From Streptomonospora mangrovi (GTDB lineage Bacteria; Actinomycetota; Actinomycetes; Streptosporangiales; Streptosporangiaceae): a DNA stretch of 64,000 bases. The translations under genes and the position numbers were made by a program. The first letter of the stretch is position 1; each line of letters opens with the position of its first letter. A model generated the notes under the pieces. That model saw only the letters and a list, made by a program, of their open reading frames with translations. It was not told where the DNA came from and made no database searches. Below are positions 42,700 through 50,960 of the stretch, one piece after another. The stretch lies in NCBI RefSeq assembly GCF_027604915.1, contig NZ_JAJAQC010000004.1, positions 62,001 through 126,000 on the forward strand, written 5' to 3'.

Positions 42700-43668
42700 T
42701 CACGCCATCAGGACCACCAGTTTGCCGCGCACGCCCCCGGCCTCCAGCGCCGCGTGCGCCTTGGCGATGTCGGCCAGGGGGTACACCGTGTCGACCACCG
42801 GCCGCAGTGCGCCGTCCTGGACCAGCCGCGTCAGCTCGGCCAGCAGTTCGCCGCCGGGGTCGCCGCGGAAGAACCGCACGCGACGGCGGCCGAACACCGT
42901 CGAGGCGGCGATGTAGCCCAGGGAGGCGAGGAGGTGGTCGGGGTCGACGCTGACCGTCACCATCCGCCCCCGCCGGATCAGCAGCCTGCGCCAGGCCGCC
43001 AGGCCGGTGCCCACGGTGTCGAGGACGACGTCGAACCGGCCCAGGTCGCCGGGGGCCACGGCCCGGCGGTCCAGCGCCTCGTCGGCGCCCAGCTCCCGCA
43101 CGAAGTCCAGGTTGTGGGCGCCGGCCAGGGCGGTCACGTGCGCGCCGTAGGCGCGGCCGAGCTGGACGGCGGCGCTGCCCACGCCCCCGGCGGCACCGCG
43201 CACCAGCAGGCGCTCCCCGGCGGCCAGGCCGGCCTTGTCCCGCAGGGCGGTGATCACGGTGGTGCCCACGGCGGGCAGCGCCGCGGCCTCCACCACGTCG
43301 AGGCCGGCGGGCGCGGGGGCGATCCGGTCGGCGGGGACGGCGACGTACTCGGCGGCGCAGCCGCGCGCCAGCAGCGACGCCGGGAGCACCCCCCACACGC
43401 GGTCGCCGACCCGCCATCCGCCGCCGGCCCCGCCGCCCAGGTCGGCGACCTCGCCGGCGAAGTCGATGCCCACCCGCCGGGGCCACCCGCCCCCGGCCCG
43501 CTCGGTCACCACCCGCAGGCGCCCGGCCCGGCCGGTCAGCTCGCCGCCGTTCACGCTGGCGGCGCCCACCTTCACCAGCACCTCGCCGGGGCCGGGGGCG
43601 GGAGTGGGCACCCGGCCCACGTACAGCACCTCCGGCGGGCCGTAGCGGTCGTAAAGGGCCGCACGCAT
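42700..43668 (-). CDS. Zinc-independent NADP-dependent alcohol dehydrogenase/quinone oxidoreductase
   Basis: 322 residues, medium-chain reductase: MRAALYDRYGPPEVL start, GIDFAGEVADLG, LLVRGAAGGVGSAAVQLGRA (NADPH-binding), and C-terminal GGVRGKLVVLMA. No structural-zinc cysteines, so quinone-reductase type. ATG 43668 matches the family start; ATG 43692 would add eight residues. Divergent from the TetR gene at 43790. Confidence 0.9.
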   Translation of the reverse strand: MRAALYDRYGPPEVLYVGRVPTPAPGPGEVLVKVGAASVNGGELTGRAGRLRVVTERAGGGWPRRVGIDFAGEVADLGGGAGGGWRVGDRVWGVLPASLLARGCAAEYVAVPADRIAPAPAGLDVVEAAALPAVGTTVITALRDKAGLAAGERLLVRGAAGGVGSAAVQLGRAYGAHVTALAGAHNLDFVRELGADEALDRRAVAPGDLGRFDVVLDTVGTGLAAWRRLLIRRGRMVTVSVDPDHLLASLGYIAASTVFGRRRVRFFRGDPGGELLAELTRLVQDGALRPVVDTVYPLADIAKAHAALEAGGVRGKLVVLMA

Positions 43669-43789
43669 CTCGCTCACGCTGCCACGTTCCATCCTGTGCC
43701 TCGGGTGCGGGGCCCCGACCGGCCGCCGCACGTCAACCTGGCCCCACGGTAGGTTCCACGGGGAGGGCTCCTTGGGAAAAGAGGCCGAT

Positions 43790-44503
43790 GTGAGAGACAC
43801 CCGCGCCCGATCCTCTCGGTTGCCGCACCGGGCGGCCGGTGCCGCACCCGCGCCCGCCCCGGCGCTGCGCGCAGACGCCGCGCACAACCGCCTGCGCGTC
43901 CTGCGGGCCGCCCGCGAGGTGTTCGCCGAGCGCGGCCTGGACGCGCCCGTGGCCGCCGTCGCGCGGCGCGCGGGGGTGGGGGTGGCCACCCTCTATCGGC
44001 GGTTCCCCACCCGCGACGCGCTGCTGGCCGAGGTCTTCGCCGACGAGATGGCCGCCTGCACCGGCGCGGTCGAGGACGCGCTGGCCGACCCCGACCCCTG
44101 GCGCGGATTCTCCGCCTTTCTCGAACTGGTCTGCGCGGCGCAGGCCACCGACCGCGGGTTCACCGCCGCCCTGCTGACGACCGCGACGGCCGGCGGGAGC
44201 GCGTTCGAGGACTCCCGCGCGCGCATGGAGGAGAAGGTCGCCGCGGTGGTGCGGCGCGCCAAGGCCGCCGGGGCGCTGCGCCCCGACTTCAGCCGGGCCG
44301 ACCTCTCGCTGGCGCTGATGGCCAACCGCGGGATCACCGCCGAGTCTCCCGAGGCCGCGGCCGCCGCCTCCCGCCGCCTGGTGGCCCTGCTGCTGCGGTC
44401 CTTCCGGGCGGGTGCGCCCGAGCCCGACCCGCTGCCGCCCGTGGCAGCAGTCGGCCTCTACCCCGCACGCGCGACGCCGGGCGCGCCGCCGCCGCGCCGC
44501 TGA
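43790..44503 (+). CDS. TetR-family regulator
   Basis: 237 residues. HTH VAAVARRAGVGVATLYRRFPT, followed by the DALLAEVFADEM helix typical of the TetR_C_49-like group. Long alanine/proline-rich N-terminal (before residue 33) and C-terminal tails. GTG 43790 is supported by AAGAGG. Divergent from the quinone-reductase-like gene, which it probably represses. Confidence 0.88.
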   Translation: MRDTRARSSRLPHRAAGAAPAPAPALRADAAHNRLRVLRAAREVFAERGLDAPVAAVARRAGVGVATLYRRFPTRDALLAEVFADEMAACTGAVEDALADPDPWRGFSAFLELVCAAQATDRGFTAALLTTATAGGSAFEDSRARMEEKVAAVVRRAKAAGALRPDFSRADLSLALMANRGITAESPEAAAAASRRLVALLLRSFRAGAPEPDPLPPVAAVGLYPARATPGAPPPRR

Positions 44504-44515
44504 GGCGGCGGTCCC

Positions 44516-45331
44516 TCACACCTTGAGGCCGTAGAAGCGCACCGGCGAGTTCGGGGTGAACCCGATGCGGGGGTAGACGGGCGCCCCGGCCGCGGTGGCG
44601 TGCAGGGTGGCGCGCGCCAGGCCGGTGGCGCGGGCGCCCTCGTAGAGCGCCTTGCGGGTCACGGCCTCACCGTAGCCGCGGCGCTGCCACTGGGGGTCGG
44701 TGGCCACGAGCGCGACGAACAGCCGGCCCTCGGCCTCCACCGCCGCCGCGCACGTCACCGGGACACCTGCGCGCAGCCCCAGGTAGGCGTAAGCGCGGGT
44801 GGTCCACAGCGTGGAGCCCAGCAGTCCGTCACGGCCCTCGGCCTGGTCGAACCCGTAGGCGCGGGAGTTGAGGTCGGCGTAGGCCCGCAGGTGGTCCTCG
44901 GTCGCCACGCGCGCGAAGACGAGGTCGGGGTGTGCGGGCTCGGGCAGGGGCGGGAGGTCGGCGGCCATGCCGGTCCCGGAGAAGGCGAGGGCCAGGCCCG
45001 CGTCCTCGGCGGCGGCGGGCGCGGCCGCGCGCGCCTGGGCGTCGAGGAGGTCCTCGAACAGCCACAGGAAGCCGGGGCGGTTCTTGGCGCGCATGAGGGC
45101 GGCCGCCTGGTCCAGGCGGGTTCGCAGCAGGTCGACCCCGGCGCCGACGTCGGTGAGGGTGAGGCAGTTCCAGAACACGAACCGGGAGTCGGCCCACCGC
45201 GCGGCGATGCCGGAAAGGTCGCGCACGTCGGCGCCGGGGTCGCGGTCCAGCAGCACGGCCCGCCACACCGCCGCCAACTGCTCCATCGATTCGATCGCGT
45301 CCGATTCGATCGCGTCGCTGCGGTCGGTCAT
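44516..45331 (-). CDS. GNAT-family N-acetyltransferase
   Basis: 271 residues, long member of the family. The acetyl-CoA motif LVATDPQWQRRGYGEAVTRKAL is near residue 215, and the end (YPRIGFTPNSPVRFYGLKV) is typical. The N-terminal 100 residues are a separate domain seen in this subfamily. Residues 6-15 contain a DAIES DAIES tandem from a 15-bp duplication. Substrate unknown. ATG 45331 has GAGGGGG upstream. Confidence 0.87.
   Translation of the reverse strand: MTDRSDAIESDAIESMEQLAAVWRAVLLDRDPGADVRDLSGIAARWADSRFVFWNCLTLTDVGAGVDLLRTRLDQAAALMRAKNRPGFLWLFEDLLDAQARAAAPAAAEDAGLALAFSGTGMAADLPPLPEPAHPDLVFARVATEDHLRAYADLNSRAYGFDQAEGRDGLLGSTLWTTRAYAYLGLRAGVPVTCAAAVEAEGRLFVALVATDPQWQRRGYGEAVTRKALYEGARATGLARATLHATAAGAPVYPRIGFTPNSPVRFYGLKV
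45287..45316. repeat. Perfect 15-bp tandem duplication
   Basis: CGATTCGATCGCGTC at 45287-45301 repeated at 45302-45316, inside the start of the GNAT gene, in frame (five residues duplicated). Recent slippage-type event. Confidence 0.9.
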
Positions 45332-45440
45332 CAGCACCCCCTCAAGCGGTGGAACCCCGGCCCCTCCATCAAAGGGGATGGCGGGGGCCCGGCGCGGGCT
45401 TTTGGCCCGAGCGCGCTTGGCGCGGGGCCGGGCGGGGCGG

Positions 45441-46055
45441 TCAGCCCGCCAGGAGGCGCCCGATGAGGAACCGCCAGCCCTCGACCAGGAGGTGGGGCGC
45501 CTCCGGCGCGGGGGGTTCGGGGACCTCCTCGACCGACAGGTACAGCAGCAGCGGACCCTCCAGCGCGGCGGTCAACTGCACGGCCAGGCCGTCCAGATGG
45601 GCGGGGGGCAGGCCGGCCTGGCCCAGGAGCATGCGGATGTGGGGCTGGGTCATGCTGGCCGCGCCCGCCGGCACCGGCAGGGTGCGGTCCACGGCGGCCC
45701 GGGCGATGGCGTGGTGCTCCAGGAGGAAGGGGATGCGGGCGCAGCCGTAGGCATCCAGGCGCTGGGCGGGGTCGGCGCCGGGGCCCAGCGGCGGCGGTCC
45801 GGACAGCACGCGCTCCTGGAAGCGGCGCTCGTCGTCGTCCAGGAGGGCCTGGAAGATGCCGGCGCGGCTGCCGAAGCGGCGGAAGACGGTGCCCTTGCCC
45901 AGCCCCGCGCGCTCGGCCAGGGCGTCCATGGTCACGTGGCGCGTGCCCTGCTCGGCGATCATCGCGCGGGCCGCCTCCAGCAGGCGCTCGCGGTTGCGCG
46001 CGGCGTCGGCGCGTTCGCCGCGCGGCTTGCCGAAGGGCTCCAGGGGCACAGTCAC
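45441..46055 (-). CDS. TetR-family regulator
   Basis: 204 residues. HTH MDALAERAGLGKGTVFRRFGSRAGIFQAL, the KGTVFRRF subgroup. Divergent (107 bp) from the azoreductase remnant; in relatives this TetR type and azoreductase are neighbours. If its only target is the broken gene, the regulator may be on its way out. Confidence 0.92.
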   Translation of the reverse strand: MTVPLEPFGKPRGERADAARNRERLLEAARAMIAEQGTRHVTMDALAERAGLGKGTVFRRFGSRAGIFQALLDDDERRFQERVLSGPPPLGPGADPAQRLDAYGCARIPFLLEHHAIARAAVDRTLPVPAGAASMTQPHIRMLLGQAGLPPAHLDGLAVQLTAALEGPLLLYLSVEEVPEPPAPEAPHLLVEGWRFLIGRLLAG

Positions 46056-46080
46056 CCGGTCAATCTATCCCGGGGAACAA

Positions 46081-46105
46081 AAGCGGGGTGAAGTCCGCTT
46101 ATGCT
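46081..46105 (+). promoter_or_regulatory. Operator-like repeat and -10 before the azoreductase remnant
   Basis: AAGCGG-GGTGAAGT-CCGCTT (46081-46100) followed by TATGCT (46100-46105). Both are intact although the gene downstream is frameshifted. Confidence 0.5.
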
Positions 46106-46162
46106 GGGGGTGCGGCGACCGCCGCGACCGCGTCACCCGCCACCCGTGGGGAAAGAAGACCC

Positions 46163-46767
46163 GTGAACCTGTTCCGACTGGACGCCAGCATCCTGCCCGC
46201 CACCTCCGGCAGCGCCGAGATCGCCGACCTGGCCGAGGCCGAGTGGGCCGCCGCCACCTGGGCACCGACCCGCTGCCCGCCGACGCCTGGGCCGCGGCCA
46301 CCACCGGCGCCGCCACCGCCGAGGAGGACCGCAGCCCGGCCCAGCGCCGGGCGCTGGCCCTGGCGGCCGACCTGGCCGCCGAACTCCAGCGGGCCGATGC
46401 CGCGATCCTGGCCGTGCCGCTGTACAACTACGGCGTCTCCCAGCACTTCAAGACCTGGGTGGACCTGGTGATCGCGGGCGCCGGCCCCGCCACCCCGCTG
46501 CTGAAGGGGACCCCCACCGTGCTGGCCACCACCCTGGGCGGCGGCTACGGCCCCGGCGCCCCCCGCGAGGGCTGGGACCACTCCACCCCCTACCTGCGCC
46601 GCGTCCTGGCCGACATCTGGCAGGCCGAGCTGACCGTCATCAAGCGCGAACTGACCCTGGCCGCGACCACCCCGGGCATGGAGGACCTCAAGGACCTCGC
46701 CGAGCAGGAGCACGCCCGCGCCCTGGCCGGCGCCCGCGAGGTCGGCCGGTCGCTCGCCGCCCGCTGA
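46163..46767 (+). pseudogene. FMN-dependent NADH-azoreductase-like gene, frameshifted
   Basis: From GTG 46163 the protein starts as a normal small azoreductase or NAD(P)H oxidoreductase (MNLFRLDASILPATSGSAEI), but after GAG TGG at 46241-46246 the continuation RRHLGTDPLPADAW is in another frame, running to 46767 with all later blocks (LAVPLYNYGVSQHFKTW, GGGYGPGAPREGW, YLRRVLADIW). In relatives about ten residues lie between EW and RRH; here only two bases do, so about 28 bp were lost. The GTG frame stops at 46471. Unless the sequence is wrong, no full-length enzyme is made. Confidence 0.85.
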
Positions 46768-46770
46768 GGC

Positions 46771-46812
46771 GCCCCGCCCAGGGGCGGCACGGTGCGGCGG
46801 CCGGGGCGGGGC
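46771..46812. terminator. Hairpin between convergent azoreductase remnant and GPP34 gene
   Basis: GCCCCGCCC (46771-46779) and GGGCGGGGC (46804-46812), touching the stop of the GPP34-type gene. Confidence 0.5.
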
Positions 46813-48227
46813 TACTCGCCTCCGCCGCCTCCGCCGTCGCCCCCTCCTCCGCCGTCGCCGCCGTCATCGCCGCCCACCACCTCGCCGCCTTCGCGGCGGG
46901 GGGAGGGGATGTGCAGGGCCAGCACCCTGCCGGTGTCGCGGATGTCGGCGGGCAGCCCCGCCACCGCGCCGCCGCCCCGGGCGTGGGTGATCCGCTGGCG
47001 CGTGGTCCGCCCCAGCTCCTCGGCCAGGCCGGCGCCTTCCAGGAAGTCCAGCAGGAGCAGGGAGCGCTCGTCCATGGGGATCCGCTCCTCGGCGACGCCC
47101 CGGAGCCGGCCGGCCAGCCAGGCGCGCACGGCGACGTCGGGGTAGTGGCGCTCCTCCTGCCCAGGTCGGGTGCCGGTGCTGCGGAACAGCAGGTGGCGCG
47201 CCACCAGCGTTCGCCGGTGCAGGAAGAGGGCGTCGTGGCGGCGCCGCCGCAGCCACGCGTTCAGCGGCACCGGCTTCGGGCGGGGGCGACGCGGGGAGGC
47301 CGCCATGTGCGCCAGGTCGGCCAGGACGGCGTCGGCCCAGGGCAGGCCGGTGGGGGTGGGGTCCAGCAGGTGGATCAGGCCCACCCGGAAGTGGACCGGC
47401 ACGCCCAGTACGCGCCGGCGCAGGGGGCCGACCCGCAGTCGGCGGCGCAGCGCCAGCTCGCCCAGTTCCGCGACCGCGCCCACGACCGCGGCCTGGTCGT
47501 AGTCGTGGACGTCGCCGTAGCGGTGGTGGGCCAGCAGGAGCGCCTCCTCGGGCAGGGAGAGGCCGGGCGGGGGAGGGGTCATCGCCACCGCGCCCGCCGC
47601 GCGTGCGCCCGCCGGCGCCGCCCCACCCTCACCCGGCGCGGCCTCCGCCTCGCCCGCCGGCGGGTCCTCGTCGGCGTCGTGCCAGTGCGCGCGCAGGGGG
47701 AACGCGCAGTACCAGCCGAGCCAGCCGCCCACCGCCAGCGCTCCGACGGCGTTCAGGACCTCGCCCCGGACCAGCATGACGATCCCGCCGATGAGCAGGC
47801 CCAGCGTCACCGGCACCAGCAGGGCCATGGCCAGCACCACCAGGGTGCGGGTCATGACCCTGCCCGCGCCCGCGGCGGCCTGCCCCGCGGCCGCCATGAC
47901 CTCCCAGGAGCCCGGCGGCACCCCGGGCGGGGGCGCGGGCGCGGGCACCGGCGATGCGGGGGGCGCCGACGGCCGGGACGCCCCGGGAGCGGCGGGGGCG
48001 GCTGAGGCGGAGGGCGTGGCCGGGGGCCGGACGGCCGGGACCTCGGGCGGCGCGATCCTCCCCAGCAGGGCCCGCACGCCCGTCCAGGCGAAGAACCCCG
48101 CCGCGACCCACAGCGCCAGGGCGGCGAGCAGGCCGTCGGTGTCGGCGACCAGGTACCAGGCGAACGCGCCCCCTGCCCCCGCCAGCCCGAACAGGACCAG
48201 CCCGAGCGTGATCCGGAACCTCCGCAT
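46812..48227 (-). CDS. Membrane-anchored GPP34-like domain protein
   Basis: 471 residues. Two N-terminal membrane helices (ITLGLVLFGLAGAGGAFAWY; LALWVAAGFFAWTGVRALL), a Pro/Ala-rich linker (about 65-105), two more helices (LVVLAMALLVPVTLGLLIGG; VLNAVGALAVGGWLGWYCA), then a soluble part LSLPEEALLLAHHRYG ... VVGAVAELGELALRRRLRV that resembles the GPP34 (GOLPH3) phosphoinositide-binding family. The last 20 residues are almost only Gly, Asp and Glu. ATG 48227 follows GGGGAGG. Role unknown; possibly a membrane-associated lipid-binding protein. Confidence 0.72.
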   Translation of the reverse strand: MRRFRITLGLVLFGLAGAGGAFAWYLVADTDGLLAALALWVAAGFFAWTGVRALLGRIAPPEVPAVRPPATPSASAAPAAPGASRPSAPPASPVPAPAPPPGVPPGSWEVMAAAGQAAAGAGRVMTRTLVVLAMALLVPVTLGLLIGGIVMLVRGEVLNAVGALAVGGWLGWYCAFPLRAHWHDADEDPPAGEAEAAPGEGGAAPAGARAAGAVAMTPPPPGLSLPEEALLLAHHRYGDVHDYDQAAVVGAVAELGELALRRRLRVGPLRRRVLGVPVHFRVGLIHLLDPTPTGLPWADAVLADLAHMAASPRRPRPKPVPLNAWLRRRRHDALFLHRRTLVARHLLFRSTGTRPGQEERHYPDVAVRAWLAGRLRGVAEERIPMDERSLLLLDFLEGAGLAEELGRTTRQRITHARGGGAVAGLPADIRDTGRVLALHIPSPRREGGEVVGGDDGGDGGGGGDGGGGGGE

Positions 48228-48402
48228 GCGCACCCTCCCCCGAGTGGGACTCGCACGGTTGGACGCGCGGCGGCGGCCCCGCGGTTCGCGGGGCGGCGGC
48301 CGGAACCGGCGGGTTTTGCGGAAACGGCAACGGCATTTGTCAGAAGCGCGCGCCGCCGCCGAATATGCGTTCAGCGCACCGGCATGAAGGAGGAGCGACA
48401 CG

Positions 48403-49470
48403 ATGAACATTAACGCGGAGGCGGGGCCGCGCCCGGCGGGCGACGTCGACGGCGCCGAATACGACGTGGTCGTGGTGGGCGGCGGCGCCGCCGGACTGGC
48501 GGGCGCCGTGGCCCTGGCAAGGGCGCGGCGCTCGGTCCTGGTGGTCGACGCCGGGCAGCCGCGCAACGCCCCGGCCGAGGGCATCCACGTCTACCTGGGC
48601 AGCGAGGGCCGCCCGCCCGCCCGGTTCCTGGCCAAGGGCCGCGCCGAGGTCGCCGCCTACGGCGGCGAGGTGGTGGCCGGCCGGGTGGAGGAGGTCCGGC
48701 GCCGCCCCGAGGGCGGCTTCACCGTGGCCGTGGCGGGCGGTGCGGCGGTGGGCGCGCGGCGGCTGCTGGTGGCCACCGGCCTGGTGGACGAACTGCCGCC
48801 CATCGCCGGCCTGGCCGAGCGCTGGGGCCGCGACGTCCTGCACTGCCCCTACTGCCACGGCTACGAGGTGCGCGACCAGGCCATCGGCGTGGTGGCCACC
48901 GGCCCGCTCTCGGTGCACCAGGCCCTGCTGTGGCGGCAGTGGAGTGCCGACGTGGTGCTGTTCACCAACGGCGCCCTCCAGGTCGGCGCGGCCGACGCCG
49001 AGCGGCTGGCCGCCCGCGGCATCACCGTGGTCGAGGGCGAGATCGCCGCCGTGGAGGTCCACGACGACCACCTGAGCGGGGTGCGCCTGGCCGACGGCCG
49101 CGTGGTGGCCCGCCAGGCACTGGCCGTGGGCGCCCAGGGGCGGGCGCGCGCCGACGTCCCGGCCGGCCTGGACCTGCCCGTCACCGAGGTCGCACGCGAG
49201 GGCCACGTGATGGGCACCCAGGTCAGCGCCGACCCCATGGGCGCCACCGGGGTGCCCGGGGTGTGGGTGGCCGGCAACGTCGCCAACGTGGTCGAGCAGG
49301 TCATCGGCTCGGCGGCGGCGGGCGTGCGCGCCGGCGCGGCCATCAACGCCGACCTGGTCGAGGAGGACACCGAGGCGGCCCTGGCCGCCTACCGCGCCGA
49401 CCCGCTGTCGGCGCGCGGCGAGGCCGCGGCCGCCGCGCGCGTCGCGGGCGACGCCCGGCACGGCCTGTGA
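48403..49470 (+). CDS. Thioredoxin-reductase-like FAD/NAD(P) oxidoreductase with CPYC motif
   Basis: 355 residues. FAD motif VVVVGGGAAGLAGAVALA, LVATGLVDELPPI, redox motif HCPYCHGYE, and GVWVAGNVANVVEQV at the C-terminal FAD site. The NADPH-binding GxGxxA of true thioredoxin reductases is replaced by VVATGPLSVHQAL, so it belongs to the GliT/HlmI-like group, some of which oxidise dithiols to disulfides. Followed 44 bp later by a methyltransferase, a common pairing. AAGGAG precedes ATG 48403. Confidence 0.88.
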   Translation: MNINAEAGPRPAGDVDGAEYDVVVVGGGAAGLAGAVALARARRSVLVVDAGQPRNAPAEGIHVYLGSEGRPPARFLAKGRAEVAAYGGEVVAGRVEEVRRRPEGGFTVAVAGGAAVGARRLLVATGLVDELPPIAGLAERWGRDVLHCPYCHGYEVRDQAIGVVATGPLSVHQALLWRQWSADVVLFTNGALQVGAADAERLAARGITVVEGEIAAVEVHDDHLSGVRLADGRVVARQALAVGAQGRARADVPAGLDLPVTEVAREGHVMGTQVSADPMGATGVPGVWVAGNVANVVEQVIGSAAAGVRAGAAINADLVEEDTEAALAAYRADPLSARGEAAAAARVAGDARHGL

Positions 49471-49514
49471 CACCCGCCGCCCCCCAGACCCCGCACGACG
49501 GAAGGACACCGACC

Positions 49515-50156
49515 ATGCACAAGCACACCGCCGCCGACGAGGACCACGCGGCCACCTGGGACGCCCGCTACCGCGAGAGCGACCGCCTGTGGAGCGGCGA
49601 GCCCAACGCCGCCCTGGTGCGCGAGGCCGCCGACCTGCCCCCGGGCACGGCCCTGGACCTGGGCTCGGGCGAGGGCGGCGACGCCATCTGGCTGGCCCGC
49701 CGGGGGTGGCGGGTGACCGGGGTGGACATCTCCCGGGTGGCCCTGGAGCGCGCCGCCGCCCACGTGCGCGCGGCCGGGGTGGCCGACCGCGTGGAGTTGC
49801 TGCGCCGCGACCTGGGCGCGGAGTTCCCCGAGGGGCGGTTCGACCTGGTCTCGGCGCACTTCCTGCACGCCCACGGGGGCCTGCCCCGCGAGGCCGTCCT
49901 GCGCCGCGCCGCCGAGGCGGTGGCGCCGGGCGGGGTGCTGCTGGTGGTGGGCCACTCGCGCAACGCCCACCAGCACCACCTGGCCGAGGCGCACGTGGTG
50001 CTGCCCACGGCCGAGGAGGACCTGGCGGTCCTGGAACTGGCCGAGGGGGAGTGGGAGGTGCTGGCGTGCGAGGAGTACGAGCACGCCTACACCGGCGCCG
50101 AGGGGGAGTCCACCCGGGTGGACACCGTGGTCAAGGTGCGCCGGCGCGCCGCCTGA
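49515..50156 (+). CDS. SAM-dependent methyltransferase (TehB/TPMT-like)
   Basis: 213 residues. Starts DARYRESDRLWSGEPNAAL (family trademark), motif I ALDLGSGEGGDAIWLARRGW, GVDISRVALERA, LVSAHFLHAHG and APGGVLLVVGH. Relatives methylate thiols or small toxic compounds such as tellurite. Cotranscribed with the CPYC flavoprotein; together they could protect or modify thiols. GAAGGA precedes ATG 49515. Confidence 0.88.
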   Translation: MHKHTAADEDHAATWDARYRESDRLWSGEPNAALVREAADLPPGTALDLGSGEGGDAIWLARRGWRVTGVDISRVALERAAAHVRAAGVADRVELLRRDLGAEFPEGRFDLVSAHFLHAHGGLPREAVLRRAAEAVAPGGVLLVVGHSRNAHQHHLAEAHVVLPTAEEDLAVLELAEGEWEVLACEEYEHAYTGAEGESTRVDTVVKVRRRAA

Positions 50157-50171
50157 GCGCCGCGCCCCGGT

Positions 50172-50201
50172 GCGGGCGGGCCGGCGCGCCGGCCCGCCCG
50201 C
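50172..50201. terminator. 30-bp near-continuous palindrome, bidirectional terminator
   Basis: GCGGGCGGGCCGGC (50172-50185), GC, GCCGGCCCGCCCGC (50188-50201), between the convergent methyltransferase and DHFR-like genes. Very stable. Confidence 0.8.
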
Positions 50202-50208
50202 GCGCGTG

Positions 50209-50805
50209 TCAGCCGGCGGCGCGGTCGTAGGTGAGGAAGGCCGCGCCGCTGTCGAGGACGCGGTGGTGGGCCAGGTGCCACATCCGCGGCTCGAAGCCGG
50301 CCTTGCGGCCGAACAGGGGCACCCCGGCCCCGATGGTCATGGCCGACAGCTTCACGACCAGCCGGTCGATCTCGCCGTAGAGGGACCCGGCCAGGGCGCC
50401 GCCGCCCACCAGCCAGATGTCCTTGCCCTGCTGCGCCTTGAGGTCGCGCACGGCGGCCACCGGGTCGCCGGCCACGACCTCGACCCCGGAGTCGGGGTCG
50501 GCGCGCAGGGAGGAGGAGAACACCACGTGGCGCAGGTGGGGGTAGGCGTTGGCGATGCCGGCCGCCAGGCCCACCTCGTAGCTGTTGCGGCCCTCCACCA
50601 CGGTGTCGAAGTGGGTGCCCGGGTCGGTGACGCCCAGGGCGGCGCGGGCCGGGGCGGGCAGGGTCTCGGGGTACTCGGCCGTGAGGTAGGCGGCGTAGTC
50701 CTGGGGGATGGGCCAGAAGCCGTCGGGGCCGGTGGGGTCGGCGCCGTCGGGGCCGGCGATGAACCCGTCGAGGCTGGCGGCGATGAAGTAGACGAGTTTG
50801 CGCAT
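50209..50805 (-). CDS. Dihydrofolate-reductase-family protein (second paralogue)
   Basis: 198 residues, RibD/DHFR-like: MRKLVYFIAASLDGFIAGPD, FDTVVEGRNSYEVG, VVFSSSLRADPDSGV, KDIWLVGGGALAGSLY. Clearly paralogous to the protein at 31003-31590 (same length, order and motifs), and the two genes share their promoter-operator sequence though they lie 19 kb apart. Substrate unknown. Confidence 0.9.
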   Translation of the reverse strand: MRKLVYFIAASLDGFIAGPDGADPTGPDGFWPIPQDYAAYLTAEYPETLPAPARAALGVTDPGTHFDTVVEGRNSYEVGLAAGIANAYPHLRHVVFSSSLRADPDSGVEVVAGDPVAAVRDLKAQQGKDIWLVGGGALAGSLYGEIDRLVVKLSAMTIGAGVPLFGRKAGFEPRMWHLAHHRVLDSGAAFLTYDRAAG

Positions 50806-50821
50806 AGGATCGACCCCAATT

Positions 50822-50876
50822 GTTGTACTGCGGTTGAAGTGGTCTCAATGTAGTACTACACCCGGAGTGGCGTCAA
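50822..50876 (-). promoter_or_regulatory. Promoter with paired GTAGTACTAC-type operators
   Basis: Minus strand: TTGACG (50876-50871), 18 bp, TACATT (50852-50847). GTAGTACTAC at 50850-50859 and the weaker GTTGTACTGC at 50822-50831, centres 28 bp apart, exactly the spacing seen at 31.6 kb. The stretch TTGAAGTG between the two sites is also shared between the loci. Confidence 0.82.
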
Positions 50877-50960
50877 GTGGGAAAACCGGTGGCCCTCGCC
50901 GGCCCCGCCGCCCTACACTCCCCAGCCGAGCGCCCGCACCCGGACCGAAAGGGGCAGCCC

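Noticed and set aside
43741-43790. CCACGG-TAGGTT-CCACGG as a TetR operator before the quinone reductase
   Set aside because: It is a direct, not inverted, repeat and is no stronger than expected by chance in this GC-rich gap.
46815-46875. CCGCCGTCG-type repeats at the end of the GPP34 gene
   Set aside because: Coding low complexity for the Gly/Asp tail; no non-coding repeat element.
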